Below, piece after piece: positions 47,601 to 59,600 of a DNA stretch of 64,000 nucleotides. This DNA is from Mactromeris polynyma (Eukaryota; Mollusca; Bivalvia; Venerida; Mactridae), in contig JASFXZ010000039.1 of NCBI GenBank assembly GCA_032209605.1, positions 3,224,001 through 3,288,000 on the forward strand, written 5' to 3'. The stretch's first letter is position 1; each line of letters starts with the position of its first letter. A program made the position numbers and the translations under genes. The notes below the pieces were generated by a model. That model made no database searches. It saw only the letters and a program-made list of their open reading frames with translations, and had not been told where the DNA came from.

Positions 47601-50600
47601 AGACCAACTCAATAATAAGACCACCTCAAACATTAGACCACCTCAATAATGAGACCACCTCAATAATAAGACCATCTCAATAATAAGACCAACTCAATAA
47701 TAAGACCATCTCAATAATAAGACCACCTCAATAATAAGACCATCTCAATAATAAGACCATCTCAATAATAAGACCAACTCAATAATAAGACCACCTCAAT
47801 AATGAGACCATCTCAATAATAAGACCACCTCAATAATAATACCACCTCAAACATTAGACCACATCAATAATAAGACCAACTCAATAATAAGACCAACTCA
47901 ATAATAAGACCAACTCAATAATAAGACCAACTCATTAATAAGACCAACTCAAAATTAAGAACACAATTAGTACAGGGTAGTCTTATTATTGAGGTTTGAC
48001 TGTAAATTATTGCAGAAAGTATTGTTTTGTTAATGTTTTAAAGGACTTTCAGAAAGAATTGTCTGCTAATTTTGATAATTTTCCCCCTTGTATATTTAAG
48101 GCTGGTATAAATGTTTGTGTGATACTGGTGTCAGAGATTGTCTGGGAAAAGTTCAGATTTGGTACAGGATTTTGTGAGCCTCTTGTTTTACACTTTCCTG
48201 ATTATACCAAAGGTTTGTATTTGTATTTTTTTTAAATTTGAATTCATTTATTGATCATGAAAGAAGTCATTACAACATATTAAAATGTATATTATCATTT
48301 TCATGTTCCTTGGGTTGTTATCTAGAACTGGAGCTAAAGTCCTGGATTCTAAAGATCGCATCCATGGCGGAATTCAAACCCACAACCATCAGATCAGGAA
48401 TCTGGCACTCTACCCATTTGTCCCCTCCCTGTGTGTGCCCACCGGTCTGTTAGTATCGTTTTTTGTCCCTGTCCTCCTTTTGCCTTGATCTGTGTCGGGA
48501 AGTTCTGATTTGTTAATGTAACCTTCCCTGTTCTATATGTTACACTTTGGGTACTTATATTCGAGAACCGGAGTACTCGGTCATTCGACCAATTGTCAAA
48601 CAGCGAAATTTGTTTTTGATATCTCACAAACATATTGGTTGATATTTACCCCTATCATTTGTGGTGTGAACAAATCACAGATAAATTGTCATAATCCTTA
48701 AACGCCAACACAACGTTGCTTATTACAGGTGCTATGAATACATATATACCTGACATTACAGGTCAATAATTGCCTGTTAATTGTTAATGACTCGTATCAA
48801 CTGTCCCTTTATGGAAATAATCCCAGTCATTAAAATAAATCAGACTTTACATCAGAAAATGTGACATTACCAAAAATACTAGCATTATGTTATATTATAT
48901 ACAAATAAGATGAACTCATGTTACGATCAGTTGAATGCTATTGATGGAATGACGATGTGTAAAGAGTATGAACATTTATTGAATTGTGCTGTTTAAAGCA
49001 AGAGTTTCTTATTAAGATTTATTAGATCGTTTTTGATCGGTTTGTTGTAATTGTAGTTGACAAGGAAATATTTGTTATTTTGAATCTATTTATATAAATT
49101 TATTTGATAGCGCTGTGGTTATATTATCGACAATAAATGTTTTAGATTTATTTGGCAAACGTACCAATGCAAAATCACAACACTGGATTAATTGTATAAT
49201 AAAACATACTTGATGCAAATTATTCACATTTCATGGTGTTTTGAGTACTTGATAAGAAGTAAGTTCAAGTACCTGTGTACCAATTTTTGTTCCCATCCCT
49301 AGTACATTGTATGTGTCAGTATCATGTACATTGTATGTGTCAGTATCATGTGCATTGTATGTGTCAGTGTCATGTACATTGTATGTGTCAGTATCATGTA
49401 CATTGTATGTGTCAGTATCATGTACATTGTATGTGTCAGTATCATGTACATTGTATGTGTCAGTATCATGTACATTGTATGTGTCAGTATATGTACATTG
49501 TATGTGTCAGTATCATGTGCATTGTATGTGTCAGTATCATGTACATTGTATGTGTCAGTATCATGTACATTGTATGTGTCAGTATCATGTACATTGTATG
49601 TGTCAGTATCATGTACATTGTATGTGTCAGTATATGTACATTGTATGTGTCAGTATCATGTGCATTGTATGTGTCAGTATCATGTACATTGTATGTGTCA
49701 GTATCATGTACATTGTATGTGTCAGTATCATGTACATTGTATGTGTCAGTATCATGTGCATTGTATGTGTCGGTATCATGTACATTGTATGTGTCAGTAT
49801 CATGTACATTGTATTTGTCAGTATCATGTACATTGTATGTGTCAGTATCATGTACATTGTATGTGTCAGTATCATGTACATTGTATGTGTCAGTATCATG
49901 TACATTGTATGTGTCAGTATCATGTACATTGTATGTGTCGGTATCATGTACATTGTATGTGTCAGTATCATGTACATTGTATGTGTCAGTATCATGTGCA
50001 TTGTATGTGTCAGTATCATGTACATTGTATGTGTCAGTATAATGTGCATTGTATGTGTCAGTATCATGTGCATTGTATGTGTCAGTATCATGTACATTGT
50101 ATGTGTCAGTATCATGTACATTGTATGTGTCAGTATCATGTACATTGTATGTGTCGGTATCATGTACATTGTATGTGTCAGTATCATGTACATTGTATGT
50201 GTCAGTATCATGTGCATTGTATGTGTCATTATCATGTACATTGTATGTGTCAGTATAATGTACATTGTATGTGTCAGTATCATGAACATTGTATGTGTCA
50301 GTATCATGTACATTGTGTCATTATCTTGTACATTGTATGTGTCAGTATCATGTACATTGTATGTGTCAGTATATGTACATTGTGTCAGTATCATGTACAT
50401 TGTATGTGTCAGTATCATGTACATTGTATGTGTCAGTATCATGTACATTGTATGTGTCAGTATCATGTACATTGTATTTGTCAGTATCATGTACATTGTA
50501 TGTGTCAGTATCATGTACATTGTATATGTCAGTATCATGTACATTGTATGTGTAATTGTATCATGTGCATTATATGTAATGGTGTCAGGTACATTATATG

Positions 50601-53600
50601 TAAAGGTGTCACATACATTATATGTAATGGTATCACATACATTATATGTAATGGTGTCACATACATTATATGTAACAGTGTCACATACAGTATATGTAAT
50701 GGTGTCACATACATTATATGTAACAGTGTCACGTACATTATATGTAATGGTGTCACATACAGTATATGTAACGGTGTCACATACAGTATATGTAACGGTG
50801 TCACATACAGTATATGTAACAGTGTCACGTACATTATATGTAACGGTGTCACATACATTATATGTAATGGTATCTTGTACATTGTATATTTTAGATGAGT
50901 TGGTGCAGATTTTATGTCAGGATTGTCCCGAAGATTACTCCCTGGGTTTCTACAACATTTATGTGAATCTTGTGCTTAGTATCTTTCACTACGCATGCAG
51001 AAATCTCAAAGAATTACAACACTTGGTAAGTACTGAGTCACAGATTGTCAGAAGCAACATGTAGTTATTACCCACCAGAATGTTAATCTATTACATTTCT
51101 TTATCATTATAATGTAATTCGTATTGTTTCTAGTTCAGTCACAAAATAGTTTTTACTTCTCTGAATGCTAAGTTATGACATTGCTTTATGTGCGTTATGT
51201 ATCATCTTAAAAGTCATGGCCATACTTTGTTCTTGTCCAGGCATCTGTGATTTAGTATTTTTTGCAGTTGTATTGTCCTGAATGGAACATTTCTGGCCTC
51301 AACCCATCAAAGCATTTCAATCTGAGCTAAATCTCGGCTCAAATGTTGTTTAAAATCATTAAGATTTTCTCTTCAGAGACCATAGTACTCAAAATCAATA
51401 TTACAAAACAAAAAAAATGAGATTATTATTTCTTTGAAAATTTTCAAGCGATCCAAAATGAGATCTGTTTTAAACTCAGACTCTAATTTGAACAAAATCT
51501 CAATGTCGAGCTGAGATTTCTATTTGTGATGCTGTGGGAGATGGGGGCCTGGCTATTGACAATGATAACAGTTTTCAGTAATATCTATGACTATTAGAAT
51601 GTGATTCAAATTTCAGACAGATTTCTTTAAATAATTCTATTACACATAAGCATATTCTGAATGTTGAATTTTTATCTCACCTATTAGGTTTGTTGGCTTT
51701 ATGTCTTCCATCATTGTGAGTTGTGCATCAGCATTTGCTTTCAATGACATCACCTTGAACACCACTAAATAGATTTAACCAAACTTTACAGGAATGATGC
51801 TTTTTAAGTACAATAAATGATGTCAGTCTGCTGCATATGTAGGTCACAGGAGCTAAAAATTCATTTTAAAATGAAAAAAAATGAAAATGTTCTTGTCTAA
51901 AACCATAAGGTGCATGTCTGTGATATTTGGTGTGTAGCATTGTGTGGTGGTCCTCTACCAAGATAGTGTCAATTATTTTGTTCTGTCAAAAAACATGGCC
52001 TTATGGGGGGCAGGCCTTGTTCCCTAAATTTGTGTATCGGAAACTATTAATAACATCTGTTAACTGCCAAGTAAAGTGGATTTTGACTGAACGTTGACCA
52101 ATTTATTGACAGATTAGTTAAATTCAGTCAGTATATTCAGGTAGGCAATATATGTCTATCATGACCTTCTGGTTTATTTTAACAGTAAGAATTTGAATCT
52201 TCAATTAATGTAGCAATGTTTATTGCACTTTAAGGATTTTTTGCATCCTGCATAGCTATTTTGCATACCCCCGTACTGAAATTTCTTAATGTGCGAATAA
52301 CTATAATAGCTGGAAAGTATTACAAGGAAAACATGCCTGCATGACTGAACATTTATAAATGTTGTCTAGGACATGAAAACATCTTATAGTGCACAATGTG
52401 CGTCACTCAGTGTTTTTAACAAATTTGGTGTGACAGATGTTTGTATCCTGATTTGGTTGTTGTGTCTTGTAATGTTTTGTTGTTTTGCAGGTATCCTTGA
52501 ATTTTAAAACATACACGCAGCCAATAGTATCTGGGGAAGGTAATGGCAATTTTTTTACTGGTAAAATATTAGATAGTTTGCAGCTTTCATTTTTATTATC
52601 TGCGTGATGATGACTGTCAATTATTGCATAAAGAGGTTCATGTTTGATCAGACTAAACACTGCGCATAAGCTTAACAACCAGAGTCATTGTAGATGAAAT
52701 ACAGAATTTGCTAAAATGGGTTTTTACCACTGGTACAAACAAAATCTAAGTTCTTAATCTAAGTACAGTCGGACATTAAATCCTTTTTTTCTTTGCGATT
52801 TGAGCATGATGTTGAGAATACAGTGAAACCTCGATAATAAGACCACCCTTGAGACCATTGAAAACTGGTCTTAATATTGAGGTGGTTTTAATATTGAGGT
52901 TGAATATGGAGCAAAACAGAAAATGGACTGGGTTCTTAATTTTGAGGTGGTCTTATTGTTAAGGTAGTCTTTAAGTAAGGTTTAAACATATATTGTTGTT
53001 TGTACCACAAGATTAGAAAACAATTCATATATATAGCTTTCCAGTGTAGATCTATAGTGCACAAGCATTTTCTTAACCAAAGGGAGGTAAATGAAGTGTT
53101 CATACTTTTGCTACAGATGTTTGGACTGTATTGGCAGGTACACATATAATTTTCAGACTTAAAGAACTTTAATTCAATTCTCAAGCTTATGCTGACTTTT
53201 TGTTTGGTCAACTTTAGAAGCTTGAGATTTATTTTAATACTCATGTACTGATAATCTCATAAATCTAGGCAGATACATTTTGACTGGATTGTGATAATTT
53301 CTTTCAGCTACTGTTAATGATACAAAGAAATTGTGGAAGCATATAGAGCCCCACTTGAAGAAAGCGTTACAGACATTGTACCTTAGAGAAGTGTCCAGTT
53401 CACAATGGGAGAGATATCAACTACAGTTAGAGAACTCAGACAATCCTCAACTTCAAGGTAGCCATGGTTGTGTTTACAAATGGTTATACACGTAGTAGTG
53501 TGGGTTTTTTTTGTGATGGGTTTTAACAGGGACATAAAAACCATGTATTTGAAACAGGCTGATATCGGAGAAACTATAAGAAGAAATAATTTACTTTATT

Positions 53601-56600
53601 TTATATTTTGTTTTATACCAAAGTACAAGTTGTATTTCTATACATGTTTGTTATTATTAGAGGATACGTTCAGGTTAAGGGAAGAGCTATTTCATTATCT
53701 ACGGTGAACAAACAACCTGTTGTTACTGTTACTGTTTATATGGCACTGATCAAACTATGAATCAATGAAACCCTTTTTTACCATTTTTACCACAAAACAT
53801 TTCCAGCATGTATATTTGTGCAGCATACTTTGAACTTGCTTATGCAATTGTACAAAATGTAACTCTGACAAAAAACCATGAGGGGGCATAATGTTTTACA
53901 AATATCTCTTGTTATGAAATCAAATGTAGCCAGTGTAATTAAATTAATTGAAATTGGATCCGAAATTTCATTTTGAATAATACCTAGTTTCGAATAGCTC
54001 ATTTCTATTCGACATGCTTAAGGAGATACATTGAGACCTGATATTTATTTCGGATGATACCAAGTTATTGAATAGAACTAAAATAAACCAAATAAACCAG
54101 GTCCATCTGTATGGTTTTATTAATGGGATGGTCTTAATGTGTCGATTGTCTTCAAGTGAGATTTTACTGTAGTTTGTATTATGTTCTATCGTAGGTCTAT
54201 CCCATAGATCCCATGTTGAGCTGCCATATTATTCCAAGTATTTACTGATCGCTGCATATTTAGCATCCTACAATCCAGCCAAGTCGGACAGGAAATTCTT
54301 TGCAAAGCATTCTGGGAAATCTAAGAAATCTAAGCAAACAAAGAAAAAAGAAAGAGTAAGTATTTCTACATAGTTTCTACATGATGTAGCGCCATTTTCA
54401 AATCTTGTTTAAGTAAGAAGAGATATCAACATAATCACAGTGTTTGTCCATCTGCTTGACCTTAAAATGATTAAAAAGTGCACTGAAAACTTACTGCAGG
54501 GTGTTACCAACTGATCTGTCAGGTAAAACTGATCGTCTAGTAATATTTCCAGATATTTACTGTACAAAGCCTGCTCATTGGATAGAGTACTAGGCTGTCA
54601 CCTGGTTTGTCTCGATTTGATTCCCGGCTTGGCTACGATCATTTGTCGTCCACCTCTGATTCGTGTGGGAAGTTGTCAGCTTCTTGCGGAAGGTCAAGTT
54701 AGTGCTTGATTTCAGGGAAAACTGGTTTAGTCAACTGACCACCCCGTATATAACTGAAAATTTGTTGAAAACAGTGTTAAACCTGGTTAACCTTACACAG
54801 GGAACAGAGTGTGGGAATCTTTCACTTGCATCAGGTGTGGATAGACATAGCCAGCTCTCTGTATGCCAGGGATTGTTTCCTTGCTTAACTTTTGTCAGAA
54901 ATAAGGAGGGGCTTGAATGGAAAGTTGTAGGGCCTTATATTTGTTGTAGAAGCATGTGGATATACAAATTTATAAAAGTCACAATTGGTTATCATGTGAC
55001 ATTAATAATTCAAGACTCATATTTCGGGGGGGGGGGGGATAGTCTGTCTGATGTAAACCAACTCTTTTTCAAACCATATTTTTTATTTTGGTAATTTATT
55101 GATGTGAAGTTCACTAGAAACATCATTCTTCTTTGTAGTCGTCTGTTACACACAAAATTGGTGTAAATCTGCGTTTGATATATCTTAAAGAATATCTTTA
55201 GTCATCGGTTGATTATTTCAGACGAGCAACCATATGTTAGGACCAAAACCATTTGCCCTGGATCGTCTGATGGCCATATTTTATTCCATTGTGGAAGGAA
55301 AGGTTGCACCAACAGCAAATATATTTATGCAGGTAAATCTACATTTCTTACTGTAATATGTTATTCATTCCCTACAAGTATTACATCAGGCATTAAATAT
55401 TGTCAGTGCAAGCAGAAATTCAAATTTTCCCAGATAATTTTTTTTATGTTTTTGAAGATAATGTGTTTGAACTGATGATAATCAGTAATTTTGATATTCT
55501 TCTGATGTTTTTTTAAAGGCTAAATTAAATGTTGAATGCGTGTTAATGCATTTTTGTAGCCTTCTCTAGAGTCGGAGTAAGTCGGCTTTATGTATCATTT
55601 GAATTCCTTGTACTGGTTGTAAATTCTATCACCATACCATGGTCCTAGATAACCTTATGTATGTATTTTCATGAAAATATGCAATAAATATGGTACTATT
55701 CTTAAATACTACAGATAATCTCCCTTATATATATATACGGTATTGAAAGTACTGGTACATAGTATAAACTAAGTTAAATCACATTTGATTGTCTCCCTTT
55801 GAACTATGAAGCATTCATGAACTGTTTTGTTATCTCCCTTTGATATACATGAATGAGTGGTGTGTGCATATTAACTATGAACCATCCACGAACACTTGGT
55901 CTTCACAGACATGAGCCTTTATTTGCCTTTTACTTCCTATATAACCTGTATGTGCATTCATTTGTTATTAGTAAAAATCAAGCCTTATTTAAGTGCCAAT
56001 TTGTTGTTATAGAACATACACTGTTTTTTTAGCCCTCGTACAAAGTCTATTACCTACTCACAGCCCTAAGTACTTTCTGTACCTACTGCTTGGTAAATAA
56101 TTGAGATATGTTGAATTGTATGTATAAATGTTGTATATATCAATGACATCTCTAGTGTTCATAATACATAGCTGACAGTTGAAAAACGTTTACGTTAGTC
56201 ACGACATGATCTACCAATCAAAGTGTCTGACATATTTGCTGTATATTTCAGATTAGTTCCTTGGTTACTCTACATTTTCTGGGTCACGCGACGGGAGAAG
56301 ATCAAATTGAACAACCAAAATATAAATGTCTTGTTTCCTTGGAATTTATAAAGGCCGTTGCTAGGTTAGTTACATTGTTTTTTGGCTTCTACGCGACCTT
56401 AGGGGCACATTGTGGTTGTGTTTCAGATGCTGGATATCCAGCAGGTTGTGGGTTCAAATCTAACCCAGGTAACAATTGTGTCTCTTCTCTAAGCACTAGT
56501 TCTGCTCCTCAGTAAACTCTATGAATGATCCAAAATAACATTTATTTGATTCTGCATAATTTTTATATTAATTGATGTAATTGAAGAAACTTTTCATTTA

Positions 56601-59600
56601 AATATATGATCAATACAAAGCAAAGTTTGTTTCAAATTGCTGCTTTTAAAAAACAGAACTTGTGTCTAGAGAGAAGCCACATCGGTTATCACCATTACTC
56701 AGAACTTAGCACTCCTCACTCAGAACTCCTCACTCCACACTCAGTAATCCTCACTCAGAACTCCTCAGTCCACACTCAGTACTCATCAGTCCACACTCAG
56801 TACACCTCACTCAGAACACCTCAGTCCACACTCAGTACACCTCACTCCTCACTCAGAACTCCTCAGTCCACACTCAGTACACCTAACTCCTCACTCAGAA
56901 CACCTCACTCAGAACACCTCACTCCACACTCAGTACTCATCAGTCCACACTCAGTACTCCTCAGTCCTCACTCAGTACACCTCACTCCACACTCAGAACA
57001 CCTCACTCCTCACTCAGAACTCCTCAGTCCACACTCAGTACACCTAACTCCTCACTCAGAACACCTCACTCAGAACTCTTCAGTCCACACTCAGAACACC
57101 TCACTCAGAACTCCTCAGTCCACACTCAGAACACCTCACACCTCACTCAGAACTCCTCAGTCCACACTCAGTACTCTTCAGTTCACACTCAATACACCTC
57201 ACTCCTCACTCAGAACTCCTCACTCCACACTCAGTCCTCACTCAGAACTCCTCAGTCCACACCCAGTACACCTCACTCCACACTCAGTACACCTAACTCC
57301 ACACTCAGAACACCTCAGTCCTCACTCAGAACTCCTCACTCCACACTCAGTACACCTCACTCCAGTACACCTCACTCCACACTCAGTACACCTAACTCCA
57401 CACTCAGAACACCTCAGTCCTCACTCAGAACTCCTCAGTCCACACTCAGTCCTCACTCAGAACTCCTCAGTCCACACTCAGTACTCCTCAGTCCTCACTC
57501 AGAACTCCTCAGTCCACACTCAGTACTCCTAAGTCCTCACTCAGAACTCCTCAGTCCACACTCAGTACTCCTCAGTCCTCACTCAGAACTCCTCAGTCCT
57601 CACTCAGTACTCCTCAGTCCACACTCAGAACACCTCAGTCCTCACTCAGAACACCTCACTCAGAACACCTAACTCCTCACTCAGAACTCCTCACTCAGTA
57701 TTCCTCAGTCCTCACTCAGAACGCCTCACTCAGAACACCACACTCAGTACTCCTCAGTCCTCACCCAGTACTCCTCAGTCCACACTCAGAACTCCTCAGT
57801 CCACACTCAGTACACCTCACTCAGAACACCTAACTCCTCACTCAGAACTCCTCACTCAGAACTCCTCACTCAGAACTCCTCACTCAGAACTCCTCACTCA
57901 GAACTCCTCACTCCTCAGTCCACACTCAGTACACCTAACTCAGAACACCTAACTCCTCACTCAGAACTCCTCACTCAGTACTCCTCAGTCCTCACTCAGA
58001 ACACCTAACTCAGAACACCTAACTCCTCACTCAGAACACCTAACTCCTCACTCAGAACACCACACTCCAGTACTCCTCAGTCCTCACTCAGAACTCCTCA
58101 GTCCACACTCAGTACACCTAACTCAGAACACCTAACTCCTCACTCAGAACTCCTCACTCAGTACTCCTCAGTCCTCACTCAGAACACCTAACTCAGAACA
58201 CCTAACTCCTCACTCAGAACACCTAACTCCTCACTCAGAACACCACACTCCAGTACTCCTCAGTCCTCACACAGAACTCCTCAGTCCACACTCAGTACAC
58301 CTCACTCAGAACTCCTCACTCAGAACTCCTCACTCAGAACACCTAACTCAGAACTCCTCACTCAGAACACCTCACTCCTCACTCAGAACTCCTCACTCGG
58401 AACTCCTCACTCCACATTCAGTACTCATCAGTCCACACTCAGAACACCTAACTCCTCACTCAGAACTCCTCACTCAGAACTCCTCACTCGGAACTCCTCA
58501 CTCCACATTCAGTACTCATCAGTCCACACTCAGTACACCTCACTCCTCACTCAGAACACCTCACTCAGAACTCCTCACTCGGAACTCCTCACTCCACATT
58601 CAGTACTCATCAGTCCACACTCAGAACACCTCACTCCTCACTCAGAACTCCTCACTCAGAACTCCTCACTCAGAACTCCTCACTCCACACTCAGTACACC
58701 TAACTCCTCACTCAGAACACCTCACTCAGAACACCTCACTCAGAACACCTCACTCAGAACACCTCACTCAGAACACCTCACTCAGAACACCTCACTCAGA
58801 ACACCTCACTCAGAACACCTCACTCAGTACTCCTCAGTCAGTACTCAACACTAAGCACTCAGAACTCCTCATCAGAACTTCACAGTAAGAACACACTCAG
58901 AACTCAGAACTCTCAACTCAGAATTCAGCACACGGCACTCAGAACTCCATGTTTGCTCTGCTGAGTCTTATTCTGGAAAGTTACAAGTGCGAATTGGATT
59001 GAAATACTTTCTATGTCCTGAATATTTGTTTGTGATCCACCTTATTGGAGATTCAAGTGAGGATTTGAGATAAAGCAAGTTCCATTTTTGAGTGCTGAGT
59101 ACAACTGTCATGTTCAAGACTTGCTATTTAGCTCAGATTTGCACTAAACATTGAACAAGGTGAACCACAATGAAAACTAACTACTCTTCAAATCCAAACC
59201 ATACACTCATTCCTCCATGTACAGACTCGGCTGAGTAACTGGAGTTCTGGAAGTTGAGTGCTGAGTAAAGCGTGTAAGTCTGGGCTCTGGGATATGCATA
59301 GCACAAACCTATGGCTTAATGATATGATGAATTTTATTTTTGTGCCTCCCCAACTATGTGTGGGCCGTTAGATTAACCCTTGTCTTTCCTTCCTTCCATC
59401 TGTTCCACAAAACTTGTGTCATTCATATCTTATAAAGCGTTTAACCCAGAGTAACAAAACTTAATAGGAACATTAGTCAAAGTTTTCTGGATTGCATTCA
59501 TGTATTAGGAGCAGAGTTATGCCCCATGATTGGGGCACCAGTGTCCTGTGGACCCATTTCTAGATGACTTATTCAGCGTTCCCTGTAGCTAAATAATAAA

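Noticed and set aside
49275..50898. Frames of 255-524 codons repeating VHCMCQYH or YIVCVSIM
   Set aside because: The 24-bp unit is open in all + frames. Only the link of one frame to ORC5 exon 6 is kept, as a finding.
56606..57532. 308-codon Ser/Thr/His/Pro-rich frame resembling a mucin-like protein
   Set aside because: It lies entirely within the ORC5 intron 11 minisatellite, and the repeat continues beyond its end with the frame broken.
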